A stretch of 64,000 bases of DNA from Dyadobacter sp. CY323. Its GTDB lineage: Bacteria > Bacteroidota > Bacteroidia > Cytophagales > Spirosomataceae. A program made the position numbers and the translations under genes. This document shows, piece by piece, positions 10,801 through 18,509 of this stretch (its first letter is position 1; each line of letters begins with the position of its first letter). Location of the stretch: the NCBI RefSeq assembly GCF_021390245.1, contig NZ_JAJUXH010000005.1:363040-427039 (forward strand), written 5' to 3'. The notes under the pieces are model-generated. The model was not told the origin of the DNA, made no database searches, and saw only the letters and a program-made list of their open reading frames with translations.

Positions 10801-10845
10801 GAGGATATGGCCGACCTGCTGGTTTTTCTCAAACAAGGTAAGTAA
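7816..10845 (+). CDS. PQQ-like membrane-bound dehydrogenase with HEAT repeats and cytochrome c domain
   Basis: 1009 residues with a signal peptide or lipid anchor at the N-terminus (FLTGCLLCCLLVAMSS). A six-bladed dehydrogenase-type propeller occupies about residues 35-420 (AMINO motif VSMEIDEYGRMYVVEMHGYP, then TDGDGKMDD and GPDGALYVVDYYRQ), as in the TIGR02604 family. HEAT-like helical repeats follow at about 430-850. The C-terminus carries a heme c site, C888-S-A-C891-H892, in a TIGR02603-type domain with GPDLGTI and DILNPNQSIADGY. Such proteins are periplasmic sugar or polyol dehydrogenases that pass electrons to cytochrome c; the substrate is unknown. It leads a three-gene set of secreted enzymes and is visibly more GC-rich than the genes on either side. 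Confidence 0.85.
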   Translation: MNSFTTSKFLTGCLLCCLLVAMSSNLKTNPSHEVPPDQALATFQLADGFQIEMIASEPLIADPVSMEIDEYGRMYVVEMHGYPLDKSGSGKIKLLNDTDGDGKMDDSKVFAEGLMLPTGVMRWKKGIIVTDAPNVLYLEDTDGDGKADIKDTLVTGFALSNPQHNLNNPILGLDNWIYLGHEPAVSTQTFKSEFGDRGGDVFYPGKKDSPRLPDNARGRSVRMRPDRTGLEILSANTQFGHSFDTWGHYMLVSNANHLIHQVISAAYLNRNPSLLVSNATQSISDHGSAAEVFPITQNPQNQLLTDVGVFTSACGTTVYQGGLFPPAFDSIAFVAEPVSNIVHADVLRDKGATFTGSRVYQNKEFLASTDAWFRPVNMYTGPDGALYVVDYYRQIIEHPEWMAEDVVKSGALYNGIDKGRIYRITPKGTKPYSLSKELKPAELDNAQLLKRLADPNIWWRRNAQRLLIDRKASGEAAALEQMVVSEKNPVGRLHALWTLEGLGLLKSSLIINALKDRTAGVRENAVKLSEAFTGDAGIRDALYALQNDRNAKVRFQLLCTLGSIDTPESSQAREKLLFRDMEDPWMQIAALSAAPSAKSNLLNAVINRFEKNKPAYTSLVERLSNMTGAGGTSEEIRSAVKKSLQLGSGTHSGWQAAVLQGLSQGLKNNKEAAAALKADQNLLVSAALNNSSTAVRQGSIQLLRITGLPATTAIKTAVEKSAKTAMDKKSTPETRIAAIHFLALDNPKTHTELLKSLISPTEPTAVQLAALHTLASIPDVTVSEFTVSQWPSFTPDVRNAAINTFMGNEARVTLLLDAVEKKIIDPSSIGWPRSVGLMAQGNAALKSRSRALLTKKGDGRQEIIKKYTPALSMTGSADKGKQVFTNNCSACHQIGGKDGTPYGPDLGTIRNRRPESIMGDILNPNQSIADGYDIWSVEMISGETIQGLIATETPSALTIRNYGGQETVIARQNIKSLKALGMSVMPAGLESQITPEDMADLLVFLKQGK

Positions 10846-10890
10846 CGCGGCTTTTTATACAAATTGAATATTCCTAACCCAACAATCATA

Positions 10891-12222
10891 ATGAATTACA
10901 GACGCGAATGTTTTTCAAAATCGGTGCATAACAGCATTCTCTTGCTTTTCCTGCTTGGAAATATGTTCGGCTCCGATGCATATGCGGGGGTTTTTCGGGC
11001 GGCAGTCGTGAAAGTCGACATCACGCCCGATACTCCGCAGATGCTCCTGGGTTACCAGGCGCGGCAGTCTACCGGTGTGCATGACAAGATCTATCACCGC
11101 ATTATTGCGATGGATGATGGCACCACGCAGTTCTTTATCGTTTCTTCCGATATCTGTCTTGTATCACCGTCCGAATACGATAAAGTTTCCGCCCGCCTTT
11201 TGAAAGAGCACAAAGTGAGCCCTATTAATCTTTGGTGGACTTTTACCCACACCCATTCCGCGCCTGAAGTGGGCCCTCCCGGGTTACCCGTGATCTTTCT
11301 CGGCGATAGATACAAGCACGAATACGACAAGACTTATACGGCTATGGTGGAGCAAAAGCTGATCGATGGCATTGCCGAAGCCCGCAAGAACCTGGCCCCG
11401 GCCAAACTGGGGATTGGCTGGGGTTTTGCCCAGGCGAACATCAACCGCCGCGCGCGCTTCTCGGATGGGAATACGACATTAGGCATGAACCCGGATGGCC
11501 CCGTTGACCGCCGGATCGGTTTGCTCCGTCTGGAAAAAGCAGACGGCAGCCCGATGGCACTGATCGCTAACTACGCCATGCATGGTACCGTCATGAGCGG
11601 CGCCAACCTGGAAATCAGCGGCGATGCGCAGGGTGTGGTATCAGAATATGTGGAAAGCAAAACAGGTGTTCCATTGTTGTATATCAATGGCGCGGCTGGA
11701 AATATCGCGCCTATTTACAGTGTATATCCAAGTCCTGGCGCGGGACATCTTGCTCAGTTTCAGGTGCTCCTGGGCGACAAGATCCTCGATGCAAATAAAG
11801 CATTGACTGCCACCACTTCCGACATCAAGCTAAAATCCGCCGCCATTACCGTGGAAACGCCCAGAAAAGCCGGTCTGAGCTGGCCCGATGAACTGGCCGC
11901 CTATAACCGCACCAATAAAGCCGGCGTGAACCTGGTCAAGCTCCCGGTGCGTTTTCTGAAAATCAATGAGGAACTGGCCATATGGAGCGCGCCGCTTGAA
12001 TTGTTCTGCGAGATTTCCAATGAGATCCGTGACCGGTCCCCGTTTCCGCACACGTTTTATTTTGGATATACCAATGGCTGGCTCGGCTACCTGCTCACCG
12101 TGGAAGAACTGAAATACGGTGGGTACGAGCCGACCGTTTCTCCGTACTCACCCTCTGCGGCAAAGGACCTTACCGACTCGGTAATTAATTATTTACAGGG
12201 TGAAATGAAAAACCCGCGTTAA
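10891..12222 (+). CDS. Secreted neutral/alkaline ceramidase-like hydrolase
   Basis: 443 residues from the ATG at 10891; a TTG at 10864 is in frame but less likely. A signal peptide (HNSILLLFLLGNMFGSDAYA) precedes FRAAVVKVDITPDTPQMLLGY, the standard opening of neutral ceramidase N-terminal domains. Likely zinc-site motifs are WTFTHTHSAPEVGPP and NYAMHGTVMSG, and INGAAGNIAPIY is typical of the family. The protein is shorter than full ceramidases (about 650-750 residues) because the C-terminal immunoglobulin-like domain is missing, as in many bacterial relatives of unknown substrate. Ceramide hydrolysis should therefore not be assumed. The gene sits 45 nt after the dehydrogenase gene. Confidence 0.78.
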   Translation: MNYRRECFSKSVHNSILLLFLLGNMFGSDAYAGVFRAAVVKVDITPDTPQMLLGYQARQSTGVHDKIYHRIIAMDDGTTQFFIVSSDICLVSPSEYDKVSARLLKEHKVSPINLWWTFTHTHSAPEVGPPGLPVIFLGDRYKHEYDKTYTAMVEQKLIDGIAEARKNLAPAKLGIGWGFAQANINRRARFSDGNTTLGMNPDGPVDRRIGLLRLEKADGSPMALIANYAMHGTVMSGANLEISGDAQGVVSEYVESKTGVPLLYINGAAGNIAPIYSVYPSPGAGHLAQFQVLLGDKILDANKALTATTSDIKLKSAAITVETPRKAGLSWPDELAAYNRTNKAGVNLVKLPVRFLKINEELAIWSAPLELFCEISNEIRDRSPFPHTFYFGYTNGWLGYLLTVEELKYGGYEPTVSPYSPSAAKDLTDSVINYLQGEMKNPR

Positions 12223-12259
12223 AACCAGACCCATTAATCTTTAACAAATCACTATTAAA

Positions 12260-13510
12260 ATGACCTCGACCCCTTTTAAACTTTTCTCCTCAGGGCTTCT
12301 TCTGACAGGATTAGTCTTCTCTAGCATAGAAACCGCTTCGGCACAAAAAAACACGTTTGCCTGGCCGGAGGGCAAGAAAATCGCCATCAGTCTTACCTTC
12401 GATGATGCGCGGGCAAGCCAGGCCACTACCGGGATCCCTGTCCTGAATGAGTACAATGTAAAGGGAACGTTTTATCTGGTACCATCGGCTGTAAAAATGC
12501 AGCTGGAAGGCTGGAAAAAGGCTGTTGCGGCAGGCCAGGAAATAGCCAACCACTCGGTAAACCATCCCTGTACGGGAAACTTTCCCTGGTCGCGTGGCAA
12601 GGCGCTGGAAGATTATACCCAGGAAAGCATGCACGCGGAGCTGACAGAGGCCAATGCGCAGATTTTTAATTTGTTGAGGGTAAAATGCGAGGGGTTTGCA
12701 TATCCCTGCGGCAACACCTTCGTCGGCCGGGGCGTGAATACTAAAAGCTATGTGCCTGTGGTTGCAGATATCTTCGCGACGGGACGTACCTGGCGCAATG
12801 AAGGCCCCAATGCTCCTGAATTCTGTGATATGGCGCAACTGACAGGCATGGAAATGGATGGAAGGGATTTTGAAGAGATCATGCCCATGATCGAGCAGGC
12901 CAGGGCCAACGGCCAGTGGCTCATCCTGGCAGGACATGAAATGGGAGAAAACGGCCCGCAAACCACGCGCATTTCCATGCTTAGAAAGCTCATCCAATAC
13001 GCGCAGGATCCGAAAAACGGGATATGGCTCGCGCCAGTTGGTGCCGTCGCCAAACACGTACTGACTACCAGAAGTGGCAAAACACCAGCGCCGGAACATG
13101 GCTCGCTGGTCCGTCCGGATGAAAAAGGGAACATTTCGCTGCATGCCGAGGCCGGAGTAGGGACGGGCCCTAAGATCAAGTTTATGCCCGAATGGAAAGC
13201 TTTTGGATGGTTTACCGGCGAAGACAAAGTGAGCTGGGACCTGGAAGTCGCACAAAAGGGAAACTATGAAGTGCTGCTGGATTGGTCTGTCTCCGACGAA
13301 AGTGCGGGAAAGCCGTTCATACTCGAGTTAGGCAACAAGAAAATCACTGGGACCGTCGCCAAAAGCGGCTCCTGGGAGACTTTCAAGGAAAAGAAAATTG
13401 GCGAAGTTAGCCTGGCACCCGGCAAATACAAAGTGGTATTCCGCGCTGCCACCCCGTTTAAAAACGATGCGTTACTGGATTTAAGAGAGGTGAAGCTGGT
13501 CGCGAAATAG
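12260..13510 (+). CDS. Secreted polysaccharide deacetylase with C-terminal beta domain
   Basis: 416 residues with a signal peptide ending near ETASA. The NodB-homology domain spans about residues 35-270: KIAISLTFDDARA holds the catalytic Asp-Asp pair, EIANHSVNHPC the metal-binding histidines, FAYPCGN the next motif, and WLILAGHEMGENG the late histidine motif. It removes N- or O-acetyl groups from a glycan. The last 130 residues (from about GTGPKIKFMPEW) form a beta-rich region that could bind carbohydrate. It lies 37 nt after the ceramidase-like gene in the same GC-rich block, so the three probably form one operon. A 314-codon open frame on the opposite strand is a composition shadow. Confidence 0.87.
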   Translation: MTSTPFKLFSSGLLLTGLVFSSIETASAQKNTFAWPEGKKIAISLTFDDARASQATTGIPVLNEYNVKGTFYLVPSAVKMQLEGWKKAVAAGQEIANHSVNHPCTGNFPWSRGKALEDYTQESMHAELTEANAQIFNLLRVKCEGFAYPCGNTFVGRGVNTKSYVPVVADIFATGRTWRNEGPNAPEFCDMAQLTGMEMDGRDFEEIMPMIEQARANGQWLILAGHEMGENGPQTTRISMLRKLIQYAQDPKNGIWLAPVGAVAKHVLTTRSGKTPAPEHGSLVRPDEKGNISLHAEAGVGTGPKIKFMPEWKAFGWFTGEDKVSWDLEVAQKGNYEVLLDWSVSDESAGKPFILELGNKKITGTVAKSGSWETFKEKKIGEVSLAPGKYKVVFRAATPFKNDALLDLREVKLVAK

Positions 13511-13838
13511 GGAAATCCTATTACAAACAATTAATGTAGGAGTTACAAGCATAATAAGGGTTCGTGTCATTATTTGCGGTGCAACCCATAAAGTATCTCG
13601 AAATGGCAGTAGACACACTGGCTGATAAATTCGGTCGTTAGGAACTTCGGGTGGATAACTCTAAGCCTCTCCAATGATGATTTTCGGGGTAAGAAAGAGG
13701 TCACTATAATTCCTTGCAATCCGCGGGTTTCTATACTAGATTTGTGGATGGTTGCAGCCTATACAATCTCGGTGAGCAATTCGGTGAGCAGACTTTTTGT
13801 GTTCTTGTAAAATTCTGATTTTAAGTTAGATATGGGCT
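13511..13838. other. gene-free interval left of the tRNA-Ser fragment
   Basis: No gene can be supported here. A 27-codon open stretch at 13558-13641 ends KYLEMAVDTLADKFGR-stop and could be the tail of a decayed tyrosine recombinase. Near the right end the 10-mer TCGGTGAGCA occurs twice (13769-13778 and 13781-13790). Together with the adjacent tRNA fragment this looks like an integration scar. Confidence 0.4.
13558..13641 (+). pseudogene. possible remnant of an integrase C-terminus
   Basis: The frame reads VQPIKYLEMAVDTLADKFGR before TAG. Tyrosine recombinases often end in a similar amphipathic helix, and integrase genes commonly end close to their attachment site. The piece is too short for a family assignment, and this reading rests mostly on its position 200 nt from a tRNA 3' fragment. 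Confidence 0.22.
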
Positions 13839-13863
13839 GATTTCGAATCCCTCTCTCTCTGCG
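13839..13863 (+). other. tRNA-Ser 3'-end fragment, putative attachment site
   Basis: TTCGAATCCCTCTCTCT followed by CTGCG reads as the T-loop, T-stem 3' strand and acceptor 3' strand of a tRNA-Ser (known Bacteroidetes forms end TTCGAATCCCTCTCTCTCC). No D-arm or anticodon arm precedes it. Bare tRNA 3' ends are the usual att duplication left by tRNA-targeting integrases. A strong terminator follows 7 nt later, as behind a real tRNA gene. Confidence 0.55.
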
Positions 13864-13869
13864 AATAAT

Positions 13870-13904
13870 AAAAACCTCGTTTAAGCGATTTAAACGAGGT
13901 TTTT
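13870..13904 (+). terminator. intrinsic terminator behind the tRNA-Ser fragment
   Basis: AAAAACCTCGTTTA (13870-13883) pairs with TAAACGAGGTTTTT (13891-13904), 14 bp with a 7-nt loop, followed by GATTTTTTT. The flanking A and T runs allow function in both directions. Confidence 0.85.
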
Positions 13905-14120
13905 GATTTTTTTGCGCTGCAATAACACACTAGGAAATTTTCAATAGAAATACATTTTATTGTGGAAGTGTCTGAAATAGAATTTCCATTAGTATTACTC
14001 TGGGGCGGGGTCAGCTTTGTAGCAAACCCGTAACAGGTCGATAAATTCAGTTTTTGTTAGCGCAACAAATCACTAACTGATAAAAAAGCTAAATTTAGCT
14101 GAACCTAGACCTAAACCCGA

Positions 14121-17100
14121 ATGAGTAAGGAAACCCATATCGAAGTCGATTTGATCAGGCAACTTACTGATCTTAAATACATTCAACGGTCTGACATAAT
14201 CGACCGCAAGACACTTGAACAAAACTTCAAAAGCAAGTTTGAGACACTCAATCGTGTCAGGCTGACCGAGAATGAATTCCTACGCCTGCGAGAAGAAATC
14301 ATTACTACGGATGTTTTCAAAGCTTCAAAACTTTTAAGAGAAAGACAATACTTTCAGCGTGAGGATGGTACGCCCTTGCATTACACGCTGGTGAATAATA
14401 AGGACTGGTGCAAGAACGACTTTGAGGTTATCAGTCAGCTGCGCATCAATACTGAAAACAGCCATCAGCGGTTTGATGTAATTCTGTTGATCAATGGCCT
14501 GCCTCTTGTTCAAATTGAATTGAAAGGCCTGGATATTTCGCCACGAAAAGCCATGCAGCAAATCGTGGACTATAAAAGCGACCCGGGCAATGGTTACGGC
14601 AATTCCCTGCTTTGCTTCATGCAATTGTTCATTGTCAGCAACAGGACTAATACTTACTATTTTGCCAATAACAGAAATCAGCATTTTGCTTTCAATGCAG
14701 ATGAACAGTTTTTGCCCATTTACCAACTTGCCGACGTAGACAATAGGAAAATCACTCACCTTGAATCATTCACAGAAAAATTCCTAAGCAAGTGTACGCT
14801 GGGCGAAATGATCAGCAAATACATGGTTTTGGTAGAAAGCGAACAGAAATTGCTCGTGATGCGGCCATACCAAATTTACGCGGTCAAGGCCATCATGGAT
14901 TGCATTCATCAGAATCGGGGCAATGGGTATATCTGGCATACGACAGGAAGTGGAAAAACCTTGACGTCATTCAAAGCGTCCACTTTGCTCAAAGACAACC
15001 CCGATATTGAAAAATGCCTTTTTGTGGTGGATCGGAAGGACCTCGACCGGCAAACCCGTGAGGAGTTCAACAAATTTCAGGAAGGCAGCGTGGAGGAGAA
15101 TACCAATACCGAAACATTGGTAAGGCGGTTATTGTCCAGCGATTATGCCGACAAGGTTATTGTTACCACTATTCAAAAATTGGGATTGGCGCTGGATGAT
15201 TCCAGTAAGCAAAACTACAAAGACCGTTTGCTGCCTCTGAGCCAAAAGCGTGTAATATTCATTTTTGATGAATGTCACCGTTCTCAGTTTGGCGAAAATC
15301 ACAAATCGATTAAGGAGTTTTTTCCGAATGCGCAATTATTTGGTTTTACCGGCACACCTATTTTTGAAACCAATGCGACATACATTACAAGAGAAGGTGA
15401 GGAAGCAAAATATAAAGAAACCAAAGACATTTTTGAGAAACAGTTACATGCCTACACGATAACCCACGCCATCGAAGATCGAAACGTTCTGAAATTTCAT
15501 GTGGACTACTTTAAAGGGAAGGGAACTCAAACCCTTCGACTCGGGGAACAAGTCGCGCCCCAGGCGGTTGTCGAGGCCATTTTGGCGAAGCATAATGACG
15601 CAACCAATTCAAGACGCTTCAATGCGGTGTTGGCAACGGGTTCGATCAGCAATGCGATTGAATATTATCAATTGTTTAAAGAAACCCAAACTGCTCGTCT
15701 GGCAAAGGATCCTGAATTTCAGCCGTTGAATATAACCTGTGTGTTCTCTCCGCCCGCTCAATTGATCGCAAAAGACGGTGATAAGCAAAGCCAAAAGAAC
15801 GCTGCGGATGTAAAGCAGTTGCAGGACGATTTGCTTCAAGAAAAGCAGGATAACCAAACCAACCCGGAAGAAAAGAAAAGAGCGCTCACAGAGATTATTG
15901 CTGACTACAACAAGCAGTATAGCACGAATCACACCATCAACGAATTTGATTTGTACTACCAGGATGTGCAAAGGCGCATCAAAGATCAGAAGTATAGCAA
16001 CCAGGACTACCCGCACAAAAACAAAATTGACATTACGATTGTAGTGGATATGTTGCTCACAGGATTTGACTCCAAATACCTGAATACTTTGTATGTAGAT
16101 AAAAACCTGAAATACCACGGTTTGATACAGGCATTTTCGCGAACCAACCGCGTACTGAATGACACCAAGCCTTATGGCAATATTCTGGATTTCCGCTCTC
16201 AGCAGGATGCAGTAAATCAAGCCATCACGCTTTTCTCTGGTGAAGACAGTGGAAGAGCCAGGGAAATATGGATGGTAGATCCCGCACCTGTCGTAATCGA
16301 CAAATACCAGAAAGCGGTAAATACACTTGGCGCATTTATGCAGGAGCACGATTTATCGGTAGAGCCTGAGGATGTGTACAATCTGAGAGGTGACGCGGCA
16401 CGGACTACTTTTGTAAAAAACTTTAAGGAAATCCAGCGTCTCAAAACCCAGCTAGACCAGTACACCGACCTGGACGCAGCGCAGAAATCTATTATCGAAG
16501 CGATTCTTCCCAAGGAGACACTGCAAGAGTTCAGAAGCTCGTATATCGAAACTGCCAAGCAACTGCGCGAAATACAACAAAAACAAGGCGACGAAACTCC
16601 CGTTGAAATTCAAGAGCTGGATTTTGAGTTTGTGCTCTTTGCTTCGGCAATTATCGACTACGACTACATTATAAACCTCATTGCCGATAACACGCAGAAG
16701 AAACCGGCAAAACAGAAAATGACCAAAGTGCAGGTGATCAGTTTGCTTAGCGCCAATTCCAACTTGATGGATGAGCAGGAGAACTTGACGGAATTCATTA
16801 ACATATTAGATTGGAATGGAGGGCGTACTGTTGAAGAGTTGCGAAAAATGTTTGAAACCTTCAAGGTTGACAAAAGCGACAGAGAGTTAGCCGCCATTGC
16901 CCACAGACATGGATTACAAACGGCAGAGCTAAAAAGTTTCGTAGATGGAATCATGAGCCGGATGATTTTTGACGGCGAGAAACTTACGGATTTTCTGGAA
17001 CCAATAGGTTTGAGTTGGAAAGAACGCAGGAATAAAGAGTTGGCATTAATGGAAGATTTGGTGCCGCAATTAAAGAAAATATCAGAAGGACGGGATATAA

Positions 17101-17123
17101 GTGGATTGGCGGCTTATGAATAA
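14121..17123 (+). CDS. hsdR: Type I restriction endonuclease subunit R
   Basis: 1000 residues, the motor and nuclease subunit of a type I restriction-modification complex, which cuts unmodified DNA after ATP-driven translocation. The N-terminal nuclease domain has the D-(E-x-K) triad in FDVILLINGLPLVQIELKG (D119, E133, K135). The SF2 helicase core follows: Walker A HTTGSGKTLTS (about 272-282), DEAD-box-type FIFDECHRSQFG (about 383) and GFTGTPIF; motif VI is in QAFSRTNRVLND. The C-terminus is a helical assembly domain. All catalytic motifs appear intact. It is the first gene of the locus, 52 nt before hsdS. Confidence 0.96.
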   Translation: MSKETHIEVDLIRQLTDLKYIQRSDIIDRKTLEQNFKSKFETLNRVRLTENEFLRLREEIITTDVFKASKLLRERQYFQREDGTPLHYTLVNNKDWCKNDFEVISQLRINTENSHQRFDVILLINGLPLVQIELKGLDISPRKAMQQIVDYKSDPGNGYGNSLLCFMQLFIVSNRTNTYYFANNRNQHFAFNADEQFLPIYQLADVDNRKITHLESFTEKFLSKCTLGEMISKYMVLVESEQKLLVMRPYQIYAVKAIMDCIHQNRGNGYIWHTTGSGKTLTSFKASTLLKDNPDIEKCLFVVDRKDLDRQTREEFNKFQEGSVEENTNTETLVRRLLSSDYADKVIVTTIQKLGLALDDSSKQNYKDRLLPLSQKRVIFIFDECHRSQFGENHKSIKEFFPNAQLFGFTGTPIFETNATYITREGEEAKYKETKDIFEKQLHAYTITHAIEDRNVLKFHVDYFKGKGTQTLRLGEQVAPQAVVEAILAKHNDATNSRRFNAVLATGSISNAIEYYQLFKETQTARLAKDPEFQPLNITCVFSPPAQLIAKDGDKQSQKNAADVKQLQDDLLQEKQDNQTNPEEKKRALTEIIADYNKQYSTNHTINEFDLYYQDVQRRIKDQKYSNQDYPHKNKIDITIVVDMLLTGFDSKYLNTLYVDKNLKYHGLIQAFSRTNRVLNDTKPYGNILDFRSQQDAVNQAITLFSGEDSGRAREIWMVDPAPVVIDKYQKAVNTLGAFMQEHDLSVEPEDVYNLRGDAARTTFVKNFKEIQRLKTQLDQYTDLDAAQKSIIEAILPKETLQEFRSSYIETAKQLREIQQKQGDETPVEIQELDFEFVLFASAIIDYDYIINLIADNTQKKPAKQKMTKVQVISLLSANSNLMDEQENLTEFINILDWNGGRTVEELRKMFETFKVDKSDRELAAIAHRHGLQTAELKSFVDGIMSRMIFDGEKLTDFLEPIGLSWKERRNKELALMEDLVPQLKKISEGRDISGLAAYE

Positions 17124-17174
17124 AAATTCCTCATCTATGCCTGAATTATCGAATTAAATGCTGTCAAAAAAGGG

Positions 17175-18500
17175 ATGAACAATTACAAAATTGTCTTAGT
17201 ACCCGACCTGCGATTCCCAGAGTTCAAAGATTGTCTTGGTTGGGAAAATGATACAGTAGGGAATACTTATGATTTCAAAGTAACAAATTCGTTTTCAAGG
17301 GAAAACTTAAACTATGAAAAAGGTTTGGTGAAAAATATTCACTATGGAGATATTCATACAAAATTCAATACTTTATTAGATATATCAAAAGAAAAAGAAC
17401 TTCCATATATCAACTTAAATACCTCCATTGATAAAATTAAGGCTGAAAATTACTGCGTAGAAGGTGATGTTATCTTTGCAGATGCATCAGAAGATATCAA
17501 TGATATCGGCAAGAGTATAGAAATTGTTAATCTCAATGAGCAAAAGGTTCTTTCCGGCTTGCATACTTTGCTAGCTAGAAAAAAGAATGGGAAATTTATT
17601 TCAGGATTCGGAGGCTATTTGTTTAAGTCTAATCACGTTAGAGAGCAAATTCAAAGAGAAGCCCAAGGGGCGAAAGTCTTAGGAATATCAGCTAGTAGGA
17701 TTTCAAATGTAAATATTTATTACCCTAAATGCCCCGAAGAACAACAAAAAATCGTCTCCTGTCTTTCCTCCTTGGATGAAGTAATCGAAGCTCAAGCTCA
17801 AAAATTGGAAGCTCTCAAAGAATATAAAAAGGGCTTGATGCAAAACCTGTTTCCACAAGAAGGGGAATCGGTGCCGAGAATGCGATTTCCTGAGTTTTTG
17901 AAGGATGGTGGCTGGGAGGAACTATTATTAGGTGATGCTGCTAAATTCTCGTCTGGTGGAACTCCTTCCAAAGACATAGCTGAATATTGGAACGGAGATA
18001 TACCCTGGATCAGCGCTTCTTCAATGCACGATTTAGTAGCAGAGAAATCTGAATTGTACCTCACTGATATAGCAATTAGAGATGGAGCGAGTATATCCCG
18101 AAAAGGGAATATACTTATTTTGGTAAGAGGTAGTATGTTATTTAAACGGATTCCCATTTGTATTACGGGAAGAGATGTGTCGTACAATCAGGATGTAAAA
18201 TCATTAGAGTTAAAAAAAGAAATAGACAATGTGTTTTTTCTTTATCTGCTGATTTCGAATGAATCAAAGCTATTGGAATCTGTAACTTCAACAGGAATTG
18301 GTGCCGGAAAATTGGAAACTGATGGTTTGAAGAAATTAGCTCTGCGAGTACCATCGAATAAAGATGAACAACTGGCAGTCGCTTCTTGCCTAACAAATTT
18401 AGAAGTCTCTATCACTTCACAAACAGAAAAGATTGAACAATTAATCTTACATAAAAAAGGCTTAATGCAAAGTTTATTTCCGAAAATAATTAAGAATTAA
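17175..18500 (+). CDS. hsdS: Type I restriction-modification specificity subunit S
   Basis: 441 residues, the DNA-recognition subunit of the complex. It shows the classic two-fold layout: target-recognition domain 1 (about residues 10-190), a conserved helical spacer (EEQQKIVSCLSSLDEVIEAQ with KGLMQNLFP), target-recognition domain 2 (about 235-395) and a second helical repeat (EQLAVASCLTNLEVSITSQ with KGLMQSLFP). Both halves open with a similar LRFPEF or MRFPEF and GWE. The two TRDs determine a bipartite target. The TRDs are more AT-rich than hsdR, as expected for exchangeable recognition modules. No partial hsdS or invertase was seen nearby that could shuffle TRDs. Confidence 0.95.
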   Translation: MNNYKIVLVPDLRFPEFKDCLGWENDTVGNTYDFKVTNSFSRENLNYEKGLVKNIHYGDIHTKFNTLLDISKEKELPYINLNTSIDKIKAENYCVEGDVIFADASEDINDIGKSIEIVNLNEQKVLSGLHTLLARKKNGKFISGFGGYLFKSNHVREQIQREAQGAKVLGISASRISNVNIYYPKCPEEQQKIVSCLSSLDEVIEAQAQKLEALKEYKKGLMQNLFPQEGESVPRMRFPEFLKDGGWEELLLGDAAKFSSGGTPSKDIAEYWNGDIPWISASSMHDLVAEKSELYLTDIAIRDGASISRKGNILILVRGSMLFKRIPICITGRDVSYNQDVKSLELKKEIDNVFFLYLLISNESKLLESVTSTGIGAGKLETDGLKKLALRVPSNKDEQLAVASCLTNLEVSITSQTEKIEQLILHKKGLMQSLFPKIIKN

Positions 18501-18509
18501 GAGCTGATA

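Noticed and set aside
12311..13255. 314-codon open frame on the minus strand
   Set aside because: It lies fully inside the polysaccharide deacetylase gene. The deacetylase has all catalytic motifs, and the antisense frame is an effect of GC-rich codon use.
15609..16349. 246-codon minus-strand frame inside hsdR
   Set aside because: It is antisense to the helicase domain of a complete hsdR.
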